From the NCBI GenBank assembly GCA_031546815.1, contig JAVBJV010000015.1, positions 1 to 9,964 of the forward strand: DNA of 9,964 nucleotides. Direction: 5' to 3'. A model generated the notes under the pieces. That model was not told where the DNA came from. It made no database searches and saw nothing but the letters and a program-made list of their open reading frames with translations. Both the position numbers and the translations under genes were made by a program. This stretch comes from JAVBJV01 sp031546815 (GTDB taxonomy: Bacteria; Pseudomonadota; Alphaproteobacteria; Acetobacterales; Acetobacteraceae). How positions within the stretch are numbered: position 1 is the first letter of the stretch; each line of letters starts with the position of its first letter. Positions 1 through 7,911 of the stretch are shown here, piece by piece.

Positions 1-1448
1 GGGCGGCGCAGATCATCGAAGCGGTGCACGGCCGCCAGACCGGGCAGGCGGCGGTGGCGTTGCAGGAACGCGTACAGGATCTGACTGCGCAGGCAGCTGC
101 CAGCGGCGTGGTGCCGGACCGGCTGCTGACGGTGGAGGACGGTCAGGCGGCGCAGGTGCCGCCCGAACGGATTGCGCAGATCAACGCGCAGATCACCGAA
201 GCGGCGGAAAAATCCCTGCTGGTGCAGGCGGCGCGTGTGCAGTCGCCGACAGAAATCCAGGCCACACGCGATGCGATGCCGATCACCGGTGATGACGCAG
301 CGGAACATGCCGAGCAGGTGCGTGTGTACCAGCAGGCACTGGAGGAACGCCAGCGTGGCCTGCACGGTGAACACGCCAGGCCCGGCGATTACGTGATCGC
401 CCATATCCCGGCGGTGCGCACCGCATTCGAGGATGCCGGGCAGGACCCGTCGAAGCTGGGCATGGCCATGCAGCTGGCGCTGGCCGAACAGGAGCGTCTG
501 GGTGTGCAGCGCGACCGGCAACAGGCATTGCCGCCGCTGGTCGCCGCGCAGATCGTGACGCCGATCCTGCAATTGCAGACGCCGGGCGAACGCATCGCCC
601 GGCTGCACAGCATTGTCGAGAAGATCGCCGATGGCGCGGACCGCCAGCGTACATTGCAGGCGCTGAATGCAGCCGGCCTGCCGGAGGGCTATGCGCAGGC
701 GGTGGCGACGATGCCGCGCAATGCGGTGCATGTGGCGGCACAGCTGGCGTCTGAACTGTCGGCCAAGGTGCAGGACCTGAATCTGCCGCCCGAGACCCGG
801 CGCGCGGTGACCAGCAATGTGACCGCCACGCTGGCCGATGATGATCGGCTGGGGGCGCTGCGTGTCGCGCAATATCAGGCGACGGGCAATCGCGCGTTTC
901 TGGACATGCTGGATCAGGAACGCGAAATGCTGGCGCGGGTGGTCTCGGTGCGCGCCGCAGCGGCGGGCGATACCGATCCATCGGCGACCAATGCTGCGTA
1001 TCGGGATCTGTTTGGCGGCCATCAGGTGGTGCGTGGCAACGGGGTCGGGATCTCGGTTCCTGTTGGCACCGATACCGACCGGCTGACCGCCGGGCTGGTG
1101 GCGCTGCGCGACCGGGCGGTGGACGCGCTGCTGCCCGCACGCAGCACCACCGGTGGCGTGCAGGCCGCCGATGTGGTGGCGCAGGCGTTGCGTGACGGCA
1201 CCTGGATCGACGCCGAAGGCGGGCGGTTCGCGTTTTATCCGCGCCATGCGCCGTTCCCGATCCAGGGCGGTGATGGCAAGCCACTGCTGGTGACGCTGGA
1301 ACAGGCGCTGGCGGCGGGTGGCGCGGCACAGGACGCGGCAGCGGCAGCGCGGGCAGTTTCTGCCAGCGTGGTGCCCGAACAGCAGCGTCTGCTGCGTGAA
1401 TCGCGCCGCCTGATGCGCCAGCAGCGGTTGATGGAGGTGGCGCCATGA
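1..1448 (+). CDS. Putative internal virion (DNA-ejection) protein, 5' end outside window
   Basis: The reading frame is open from the first complete codon at position 3 to the TGA at 1446-1448, so the gene begins left of the window and at least 481 residues are visible. A GTG at 24 could be read as a start but has no Shine-Dalgarno sequence and lies inside continuous coding sequence. The protein is mostly Ala/Gln/Arg/Glu-rich and probably helical, without a signal peptide or clear membrane span. The last 120 residues contain a more globular stretch (WIDAEGG, FAFYPRHAPFPI, then a Gly-Asp-Gly-Lys-Pro turn) and a basic Arg/Gln-rich tail. I recognise no enzymatic motif in the visible part. Its place as first of three giant coupled genes upstream of a T7-like tail fibre suggests a gp15/gp16-type internal core protein that is packaged in the head and ejected with the DNA. 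The CDS is secure; the function is inferred from context. Confidence 0.75.
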   Translation, partial: AAQIIEAVHGRQTGQAAVALQERVQDLTAQAAASGVVPDRLLTVEDGQAAQVPPERIAQINAQITEAAEKSLLVQAARVQSPTEIQATRDAMPITGDDAAEHAEQVRVYQQALEERQRGLHGEHARPGDYVIAHIPAVRTAFEDAGQDPSKLGMAMQLALAEQERLGVQRDRQQALPPLVAAQIVTPILQLQTPGERIARLHSIVEKIADGADRQRTLQALNAAGLPEGYAQAVATMPRNAVHVAAQLASELSAKVQDLNLPPETRRAVTSNVTATLADDDRLGALRVAQYQATGNRAFLDMLDQEREMLARVVSVRAAAAGDTDPSATNAAYRDLFGGHQVVRGNGVGISVPVGTDTDRLTAGLVALRDRAVDALLPARSTTGGVQAADVVAQALRDGTWIDAEGGRFAFYPRHAPFPIQGGDGKPLLVTLEQALAAGGAAQDAAAAARAVSASVVPEQQRLLRESRRLMRQQRLMEVAP

Positions 1449-3457
1449 CCGATCTGCGCATCATCGACGCACCGCTGCCAACCCAGGCGCTGACGGCGGA
1501 CACGCTGGGGCAGGCGATCGACGCGCAGACGCCCTCCACGGGCCGGTTCCTGGCGCTGAGTTCTGCAAGTGGTTTGCTGAAATCCTCGCTGCTGGGGCGT
1601 GCCTGGTCGGACGGGCGTTTGACCCGCGCGGACGAGGATGCCTTCAGCACTGCCATGGCGGAACCGATGGACGAAGCCGCGTGGCGCGCCAGCCCGTATT
1701 TCCGCGACGGGCTGGAGTACGACCCGCGCACCACACCGGCGCGCGCGGCGATGCGCGCGCAGATCCACGACGAGAACGCGTTTCGCGACTACCTGATCGG
1801 CACATACGATGCGGGTGCCTGGGGGCAGGTTGGCGGGTTCGTGGCCGGCATGGCGGGATCGATGCTGTCGCCGGAAAACTACATCCCGTTTGCCGGACCG
1901 GCGCTGCGCGTGGCGCGCGCCGGGCGGTTTGGCCAGCATGTGGCACGTGCGGCGCAGCGGGCCGAGGCGCTGGCGGCGGGCGGCATCGGCGCACGTATGG
2001 CGGTGGGTGCCGGCATGGGGGCGTTCGATGCCACGCTGGGCAATGCGCTGGCCATGCCCGCCACCGTGGCGGGGCGTGCGTATTATGGCGACGATGTCGG
2101 CTGGGCCGAGATTATTCAGGATCTGGCCTTCGGTCTGGTGGGCGGCGCGGTGCTGGGCGGCGGGTTCGGTGCTGTGGGTGCGCTGCGCGCCCGCCGTGCG
2201 GCGCGTGCCGGTGGCACGGATCTGCAGGCGCGATTGCCCCATGCGCCGGACCAGGCACCGCAGGCAACAGCATTGTCCGATCTGCCCCCGCCGGACCCGC
2301 CGCTGCCGGATGTGCGCACACAGGATGGCACGTTGCACGCGCTGGCGGCGGGCGCGGCCGATATGGCGCAGGGCAGGGCGCTGGATCTGGGCGTCTTGCC
2401 TGAGGGTGTGCGCGATGCGCTGGTGCAGGCGCGTGGGCGCAAACTGGCGGCGTGGATCGAAACACCGGATCCGGCCCGCACCGACATGCACGCGGCGGCA
2501 CTGGAATTTGTGCAGCGCGAGGCGACGCCGGTGGCGGCAGGGCAGGTGCTGCCCAATCGCGGTTTCAGTTTCGGATTTCTGGAAGATGCCGAGCTGCGCG
2601 CACTGCGTGATATGGGGCTGCACGTGCCCGAGTGGACGGCGCGTATCATCGATGGCACTTCGGTGCGGCACATCTTGCAGAAGCACGGGCCGACTGCGCC
2701 GCGCCAGCCCGGTGAGGCGCCGGTGACGGTAGATCTGATCGCACGCTATCCGGAACTGATCCGCGCGCCGCTGGATAGCATGTCGACCCGCACGGACAGG
2801 GGGCACCCGTCGGTCACCTACCTGCTGCGCGATGTGGATGGTGCGCTGGTGGTAGTCGAGGAACTGCGCAAACGCACGGGCGCGATGGCATTGCACACGA
2901 TGTATCGCCTGCCGGATACATGGGGTGGGTCGCGGTTGGCGCAGGTATCTGGCCTGACGCGGCGCACGTCGGCGGCAACAGGGGAAAAAGCGGATCCGGG
3001 GCCGCCCAGATTTACGTCCGAAACGACGCGGGTTTCACCCCGCGGTCTGGATGCACACCCGGATCCAGCGGATCCAGGCCCCCTCAGATTTTCGTCCGAA
3101 ACGACGCGGGTTTCACCCCGCGGCCTGAATGCCTACCCGGATCCAACACCAAATATATCGCCGGACACGGCGGGATTCCATCTTTTTCCGGATGCGGACG
3201 ACGTGGATTTCAGCCGCGGTGCCGCGCCGCGCACAGCAACGGTTTCCGCCGCCGAGGCGCGGGCCGCATCACACGGTTTTGATCTGGGTGATGCGGCCGC
3301 ACTGGACGTGCTGGTGACGCGTCTGGACGCCGAGGGCAGGGCGCCGCCCGACCTGATGGCGGACTACCACGCGGCAACAGCGGCCGAAGCGCGCGCGCAA
3401 CATGCCCCGGCCGCGTGGCAGGCGGCGGCCAGCTGCATTCTGGGGGGCGCGGCATGA
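1445..3457 (+). CDS. Putative ejection protein with C-terminal BECR-like nuclease domain
   Basis: 670 residues. The ATG at 1445 overlaps the previous stop (ATGA) and follows GGAGG at 1433-1437, so the start is well set and translation is probably coupled. Residues about 125-150 (GGFVAGMAGSML, then SPENYIPFAGP) and 230-250 (GAVLGGGFGAVGAL) are glycine-rich hydrophobic segments like those of phage ejection proteins that enter the cell envelope. A Pro-rich linker lies near 280-300. Residues about 375-490 resemble the phage-associated barnase-EndoU-colicin E5/D-RelE (PBECR) nucleases: His409 and His414-Gly415 in an HILQKHG motif, a DLIARYPELI helix, a strand pair ending VVVEELRKR, and His484-Thr485 in LHTMYRL. 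Residues about 517-568 are a 26-residue unit repeated twice. The Ala-rich C-terminus is probably helical. Known of the family: such nucleases are mostly RNases found in phage polyvalent proteins. Inferred: the nuclease travels in the virion and acts on injection. The family assignment is from memory of motifs. Confidence 0.75.
   Translation: MTDLRIIDAPLPTQALTADTLGQAIDAQTPSTGRFLALSSASGLLKSSLLGRAWSDGRLTRADEDAFSTAMAEPMDEAAWRASPYFRDGLEYDPRTTPARAAMRAQIHDENAFRDYLIGTYDAGAWGQVGGFVAGMAGSMLSPENYIPFAGPALRVARAGRFGQHVARAAQRAEALAAGGIGARMAVGAGMGAFDATLGNALAMPATVAGRAYYGDDVGWAEIIQDLAFGLVGGAVLGGGFGAVGALRARRAARAGGTDLQARLPHAPDQAPQATALSDLPPPDPPLPDVRTQDGTLHALAAGAADMAQGRALDLGVLPEGVRDALVQARGRKLAAWIETPDPARTDMHAAALEFVQREATPVAAGQVLPNRGFSFGFLEDAELRALRDMGLHVPEWTARIIDGTSVRHILQKHGPTAPRQPGEAPVTVDLIARYPELIRAPLDSMSTRTDRGHPSVTYLLRDVDGALVVVEELRKRTGAMALHTMYRLPDTWGGSRLAQVSGLTRRTSAATGEKADPGPPRFTSETTRVSPRGLDAHPDPADPGPLRFSSETTRVSPRGLNAYPDPTPNISPDTAGFHLFPDADDVDFSRGAAPRTATVSAAEARAASHGFDLGDAAALDVLVTRLDAEGRAPPDLMADYHAATAAEARAQHAPAAWQAAASCILGGAA
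2992..3147 (+). repeat. Two tandem 78-bp in-frame repeats, each with a palindrome and GGATCC ends
   Basis: Unit 1 is 2992-3069 and unit 2 is 3070-3147. They align without gaps and share an identical core from GTCCGAAACGACGCGG through the following TTTCACCCCGCGG. Each unit contains a perfect 6-bp stem, CGCGGG / CCCGCG with a TTTCAC loop (3027-3044 in unit 1, 3105-3122 in unit 2). GGATCC occurs four times at unit borders (2992, 3061, 3070, 3139). The unit is 26 codons, keeps the frame and encodes DPGP-RF-SETTRVSPRGL-A-PDP with a few substitutions. It lies directly after the nuclease-like domain. It could be an in-frame palindromic insertion element later duplicated, or a simple linker duplication. 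Confidence 0.85.
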
Positions 3458-5991
3458 GCATGCAGGGTTGCATCGCGGCCATCCGCGCCGCCAGCCAGAA
3501 CACCATGACCGAGGTCGAGGCGCGTGCGTTACTGGAACGCATGGAAGCACAGCACGCGCAGTTGACCGCGGACCGTGCTGTGCCGGGACTGGACGAAAAA
3601 CTGCGCAGCCTGGCGGCGGAGGAAGCGGCCGAGGAAGCCATGCGTGCGGCGCTGGCCAGGAAGCACGCGGCGCTGCAATTGCTGACCTATAACCGCGCGC
3701 TGACCGAGATCCGAAGTCATGTGACGGCGGGACTGTCGCACCGGAAAGCCGTGCTGGCATTTCTGGAAGGATCGCAGCGTGCGGCGCCCGGCGCGCGCGC
3801 CAGTGTGGCAAGCTTGGCGCTGGGCTATCAGGGCCGCTATCTGCACGAAGCGGTGGATGCGCGCATCACCGCCGAACGTCCGGACCTGATGCAGCGGCGC
3901 GTTATGCTGGACACTGCGCTGGCCGATGATGTGGTGCGCGAGATGCGCACGCCGGGCAGCACCGACAACAAGGATGCGGCGTATTTGGCGCGCGTCTATG
4001 CCGATGCGGCGGAACGGTCGCGCGCCGACCTGAATGCGCTGGGCGCGCCGATCGGCAAGCTGAATGGCTGGTCGCCGCAGGCGCATGCGATGGACAAGGT
4101 GGCCGCGGTCAGCGCGCAGGACTGGATTGCGTTCACGGCGGCACGGCTGGATCTGGAACGCACCTTTCCGAACATGCTGGCGGAAGAACGGCTGCGTGTG
4201 CTGGGGTCGATCTACGAGACCATTGTCACCGGAATTGATCCTGCCCATGCCGAACACGGCACCGGCCTGAAGGGACCGGCCAATGCGGCAAACGCGGCGG
4301 CCCGGGCGCGCGTGCTGCATTTCCGCGATGCCGATGCGTGGCTGGAATACCGGGCGAAATTTTCCGATGGGCACGTGCATGACGCCATCGTGGGGCATCT
4401 GCGTCAGGCTGCCAAACTGGCGGCGCAGCTGGAACGGCTGGGGCCAAATCCACAAGCCAACATGCAGCGCATCCTGGCAACGCTGCAGCAGGATGTGGCG
4501 GCTGATACATCGCGGGCGTCGGGATATCGGGCGCGGCAGGGATCGGCGTTGCGACTGGGGACGCAGACGACGGTCAATTCCGCCTGGCTGGAAGTCTCTG
4601 GCCTGGTATCGGTGCCGGCCAGCCCGACGGCAGCGCGCATCGGCAGCGCGATCCGCTCTGTGCAGTCGATGGCGAAGTTGGCCGGGGCGGTGCTGTCGAG
4701 CGCTACCGATCTGGTGACGCGCGCGCACGCGCTGCGCTGGCAGGGCAGGGGCTGGCTGTCGTCGGTGGCGGAAAGCGTGGCGGATCTGCGCCAGGGGCGT
4801 GGTTCCGGTCAGCAGCGCGAGATTGCCGTGATGCTGGGCGGCGGCGCGGATGGCATGCGCGATCATATCGTCAGCGCCTGGCATGCACACGACAGCACGC
4901 CCGGCCTGTTGCAGAACCTGACCACCACGATGTTCCGGCTGCAGGGGCTGACCTGGTGGACCGACACGATGAAGGCGGGCGCCGCGCGGGCACTGTCGCG
5001 CTGGATGGGGCATAATCGTGCCCTGGCGCTTGATGCGCTGACGCCCGCCTATCGGCGGGTGCTGACCATGCAGGGGATCGATGCGCCGACCTGGGATGCG
5101 ATCCGCGGCACTGCATGGCGTGGCGAGGACGGTAATTTCTATGTGACGCCCGACCGGCTGGCGGATCTGCCGGATACGGCGATTGCCGCACTGGCGGCCG
5201 ACCGGATTGCGGCGCTGGGAAAGAATCCGGATGCCGTGCGTGTGGAGCGCATTCTGGCGGAACAGCGGCGGCTTCTGTCGGTGACGCTGCATCGCTTCTT
5301 TGCCGACGAGATGCGCTACGCGGTGATCGAACCCGACGCAGCATCACAGCGCATGGCACATCATGGCCAGGTGGCAGGGTCGGTCACTGGTGAGCTGATG
5401 CGTACCGTTTGGCAGTTCAAGTCCTTTCCAACCGCGTTCACGCAGCGTGTGCTGGGGCGCGAGGTATTGGGGCGTATGAACGAACCGGTACTGGCGCGCA
5501 TCCTGAACACATCGGCCAGTCTGGGGCCGCTGATCGCGGCGCTGACCGTGATTGGTTATGCGGGCATGAGCGCCAAGGATCTGGTGCGCAGCTACGGTCC
5601 GCGCGATCCGCTCTCCTACAAGACCATGCTGGCCGCCATGACGCAGGGCGGCGGGCTTGGTATTTACGGTGACTTTCTGTTCGGGCAGGCATCGCGGTTT
5701 GGCAATTCGCCCCTGGAAGCTGCTGCAGGGCCGGCTGCCAGCACAGCCGCGCAGATATTGAACCTGTGGGCGCGGGCGCGCGATGGCGAGGCGAAGGCGG
5801 GCGAGGTGCTGAACATCACGCTGCAGAACACGCCGTTCATCAATCTTTGGTATGCGCGACCGGTGCTGGATTATCTGGTGCTGAACGCGGCGCGGGAAAG
5901 CCTGTCGCCCGGCTATCTGCACCGCCAGGCCCGCAGCCGCGCCCGTGAATATGGGCAGCACCGCATCCTGCCCACCATGTTGACCCGATGA
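3454..5991 (+). CDS. Large putative internal virion (DNA-ejection) protein
   Basis: 845 residues from the ATG at 3454, which overlaps the previous stop as ATGA and follows a G-run at 3442-3447. An upstream GTG at 3415 would add 13 residues but lies inside the preceding gene with no ribosome site, so I reject it. The first ~110 residues are Ala/Glu/Arg-rich and coiled-coil-like. The middle is helical. Motifs I associate with internal core proteins of podovirus-like prophages appear later: FRLQGLTWWTDTM near residue 494, TGELMRTVWQFKSFPTAF near 645-662, and GGGLGIYGDFLFGQ near 732. A hydrophobic stretch near 689-704 (SLGPLIAALTVIGYAG) could insert into a membrane. There is no catalytic motif I can name. 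Size and position immediately before the fibre gene match T7 gp16, but no transglycosylase domain is visible. It is probably packaged in the head and ejected with the DNA; this is inferred from context and motif resemblance. Confidence 0.8.
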   Translation: MSMQGCIAAIRAASQNTMTEVEARALLERMEAQHAQLTADRAVPGLDEKLRSLAAEEAAEEAMRAALARKHAALQLLTYNRALTEIRSHVTAGLSHRKAVLAFLEGSQRAAPGARASVASLALGYQGRYLHEAVDARITAERPDLMQRRVMLDTALADDVVREMRTPGSTDNKDAAYLARVYADAAERSRADLNALGAPIGKLNGWSPQAHAMDKVAAVSAQDWIAFTAARLDLERTFPNMLAEERLRVLGSIYETIVTGIDPAHAEHGTGLKGPANAANAAARARVLHFRDADAWLEYRAKFSDGHVHDAIVGHLRQAAKLAAQLERLGPNPQANMQRILATLQQDVAADTSRASGYRARQGSALRLGTQTTVNSAWLEVSGLVSVPASPTAARIGSAIRSVQSMAKLAGAVLSSATDLVTRAHALRWQGRGWLSSVAESVADLRQGRGSGQQREIAVMLGGGADGMRDHIVSAWHAHDSTPGLLQNLTTTMFRLQGLTWWTDTMKAGAARALSRWMGHNRALALDALTPAYRRVLTMQGIDAPTWDAIRGTAWRGEDGNFYVTPDRLADLPDTAIAALAADRIAALGKNPDAVRVERILAEQRRLLSVTLHRFFADEMRYAVIEPDAASQRMAHHGQVAGSVTGELMRTVWQFKSFPTAFTQRVLGREVLGRMNEPVLARILNTSASLGPLIAALTVIGYAGMSAKDLVRSYGPRDPLSYKTMLAAMTQGGGLGIYGDFLFGQASRFGNSPLEAAAGPAASTAAQILNLWARARDGEAKAGEVLNITLQNTPFINLWYARPVLDYLVLNAARESLSPGYLHRQARSRAREYGQHRILPTMLTR

Positions 5992-6003
5992 CAGGAGGCT
6001 TTC

Positions 6004-7911
6004 ATGCGCACCATCCCGGCGAATGACCGGCGCGAACGCTTCATCGCCAATACCGGACAGAGCGCGTTCCCGTTCGATTACCCGATCTACGCAGACGCAG
6101 ATCTGCTGGTCGAACGTGTGCGCGATGGTGTGACAACCACGCTGATGCTGGGGGTGGATTATTTTGTCGCGGGCGTCGGTGGCGACGCCGGTGGCGTTGT
6201 GCATCTGAACCAGGCGGCGCAGGCGGGTGATGTTCTGTCGCTGACCAGCAACCAGGTGGCGCGACGCTCCACGCATTATGAAGAAGGCAGCGCTCTGCCC
6301 GCTTCATCGCTGAATGCCGAATTCAACCGGATCTGGATCTCGATCCAGCAATTGGCGCGGCAACTGGGGCAGACGCTGCGGGTGCCGACGGCGGATGTGG
6401 CGCTGGTGGTGCCGGCCATTCCGGCATGGGATGGCCGGTCGCGGATGCTGCTGGGGTTCGATGCCGATGGCATTACCCCCATTGTGTATCCGGCGCTGTC
6501 GCTGGATCTGGCGGAAGAGGCGAAGCGACTGGCGGACGATGCTGTGCGCGTGGCAAGCGCGGCAAACGTGACCAGCGGCGGGGCGGTTGCGAGGGCTGAG
6601 GCGGCGGCACAGAGCGCGAACGTGGCCGTTACCATTGCCGAATCTGCCTCTGCCCTCGCAACCGCCACCGATACCCGTTTGAACACATTGATCGTGGATA
6701 GCGGTAACGTGCCTGCGCCTGGTGCGTTCGACCGTCCCGGCATGGTGCTGACCATCACCGGCGACATCTACGCATGGCAACCGCTGCCCGAAACCCCCTT
6801 TCTACCGCTTTCTGGTGGAACCCTTTCAGGCGCGCTTATCGTCAACGAGAGTCTTACCGTGCGGGGCGGCGCATCCCTGTCAGGCACGACATATACGGAT
6901 GCTGTTCAGGCGTCGGGTGCTGTCACAGCCACGTCTGCGCGCTTCGGCGGACACTACGACGTCTTCACGAACCTCTCCGCGACCGGCGATGCAACCACCA
7001 GCGGCATCGCGTATTCCACGGCGAAGCTCAAGGCGAAGACCGCGACAGGCAAGGCGGGGCTGCTGTTCGAGAGTTTCTCCGTCACTGACCGAACAGCCAT
7101 CACTTACAAGGATGGCGTCTGGTCGCTGGGCGGGTTCTCGCTGCCGGTGGACGCCTTCACGATGAACGCTTCAGGGGATGCCACCGTCAAGCGCGCCCTC
7201 ACTGTAGGCGGAAACATCTTCGGTGGGTGGGATATCTCCACCGCGAATGATGTTTCCGCAGGGGGCATCGTGCGGGGGAAGACTGTCTATGCGCTGGGCA
7301 ACATCGGCGCGGATGGCGCTGCGGTCATCAAAGGCAACTGTGACGCCGCCTCCTTTACGTTCGGTGGCGGCTCCGGAGGGGCCTTGAACGGCTGGTGGAA
7401 CGGCGCGATGACCGTCAATTACTGGCGGATGCAGAACGACGGGTGGCGCATGGAGTTCGCAGGCGGCTACCTGCGCTACATCTCTTCTTCCGGCGCTCAC
7501 CTGACACAGATGACTCCTTCGGGCGAAATGTGGGCCGCCAAATACAACATCGGCTCGGATGCCCGCCTGAAGAAAGACATCGCCCCTCTCGACGACGCGA
7601 CCTGCCTCCGCTTCGTGATGGAAGCGCGCCCCGCCAGCTATGTGCTGAAGTCCGACCCCACCGCACGTCCGACCTATGGGTTCATCGCGCAGGACTTTGA
7701 GGCTGGGTCTTTCCCGACGCTGGTTTCCAAGACTGAAAACGTGATGGCGCTGGACGATCTATCCGAACTGTCCTCCGATCCGAACGACACCACCTCGCAG
7801 GTGCGTGCCCTCGATTACACTCAGTCGATCCCCCTGCTGACCGGCGCACTGCGGAACGCGCTGAAACGGATTGATACGTTGGAAGCGCATGTGAAGGAGC
7901 TGACAAAATGA
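6004..7911 (+). CDS. Tail fibre/spike with T7 gp17-like N-terminus and S74 intramolecular chaperone
   Basis: 635 residues. The ATG is preceded by a strong AGGAGG at 5993-5998 with 5-nt spacing. Residues 1 to about 140 resemble the T7 tail-fibre N-terminal domain that docks the fibre on the tail: RERFIANTGQSAFPFDYPI, a GVDYFVAG strand, THYEEGSALPASSLNAEFNR and a helix of Gln and Leu. Residues about 163-225 are Ala/Asp/Glu-rich and probably a trimeric coiled coil. Near 264 the fibre motif FLPLSGGTLSG opens a Gly/Ser/Thr-rich beta region. Ser518 starts an S74 endosialidase-type chaperone (SDARLKKDI, later YGFIAQDFE, ending in a coiled coil). In this family the chaperone folds the trimer and cuts itself off before the Ser, with a Lys five residues on; Lys523 fits, predicting a mature fibre of 517 residues. 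It should bind the host surface receptor. Codon use changes part-way along (see findings). Confidence 0.93.
   Translation: MRTIPANDRRERFIANTGQSAFPFDYPIYADADLLVERVRDGVTTTLMLGVDYFVAGVGGDAGGVVHLNQAAQAGDVLSLTSNQVARRSTHYEEGSALPASSLNAEFNRIWISIQQLARQLGQTLRVPTADVALVVPAIPAWDGRSRMLLGFDADGITPIVYPALSLDLAEEAKRLADDAVRVASAANVTSGGAVARAEAAAQSANVAVTIAESASALATATDTRLNTLIVDSGNVPAPGAFDRPGMVLTITGDIYAWQPLPETPFLPLSGGTLSGALIVNESLTVRGGASLSGTTYTDAVQASGAVTATSARFGGHYDVFTNLSATGDATTSGIAYSTAKLKAKTATGKAGLLFESFSVTDRTAITYKDGVWSLGGFSLPVDAFTMNASGDATVKRALTVGGNIFGGWDISTANDVSAGGIVRGKTVYALGNIGADGAAVIKGNCDAASFTFGGGSGGALNGWWNGAMTVNYWRMQNDGWRMEFAGGYLRYISSSGAHLTQMTPSGEMWAAKYNIGSDARLKKDIAPLDDATCLRFVMEARPASYVLKSDPTARPTYGFIAQDFEAGSFPTLVSKTENVMALDDLSELSSDPNDTTSQVRALDYTQSIPLLTGALRNALKRIDTLEAHVKELTK

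Noticed and set aside
24..26. GTG as the start of the first gene
   Set aside because: The frame is open to the left edge, there is no ribosome-binding sequence, and only 23 bases precede it. The gene most likely begins outside the window.
283..2896. Long minus-strand open frames opposite the first two virion genes
   Set aside because: They are Arg/Pro/His-rich products of high-GC antisense frames, overlap well-supported genes throughout, and lack ribosome sites or recognisable motifs.
2992..3147. A CRISPR-like array because of repeated palindromic units
   Set aside because: There are only two units, directly tandem without unique spacers, in frame within a coding sequence.
3415..3453. Upstream GTG start adding 13 residues to the 845-residue protein
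   Set aside because: It lies inside the preceding gene without a Shine-Dalgarno sequence; the ATG at 3454 forms the same ATGA overlap used at two other junctions.
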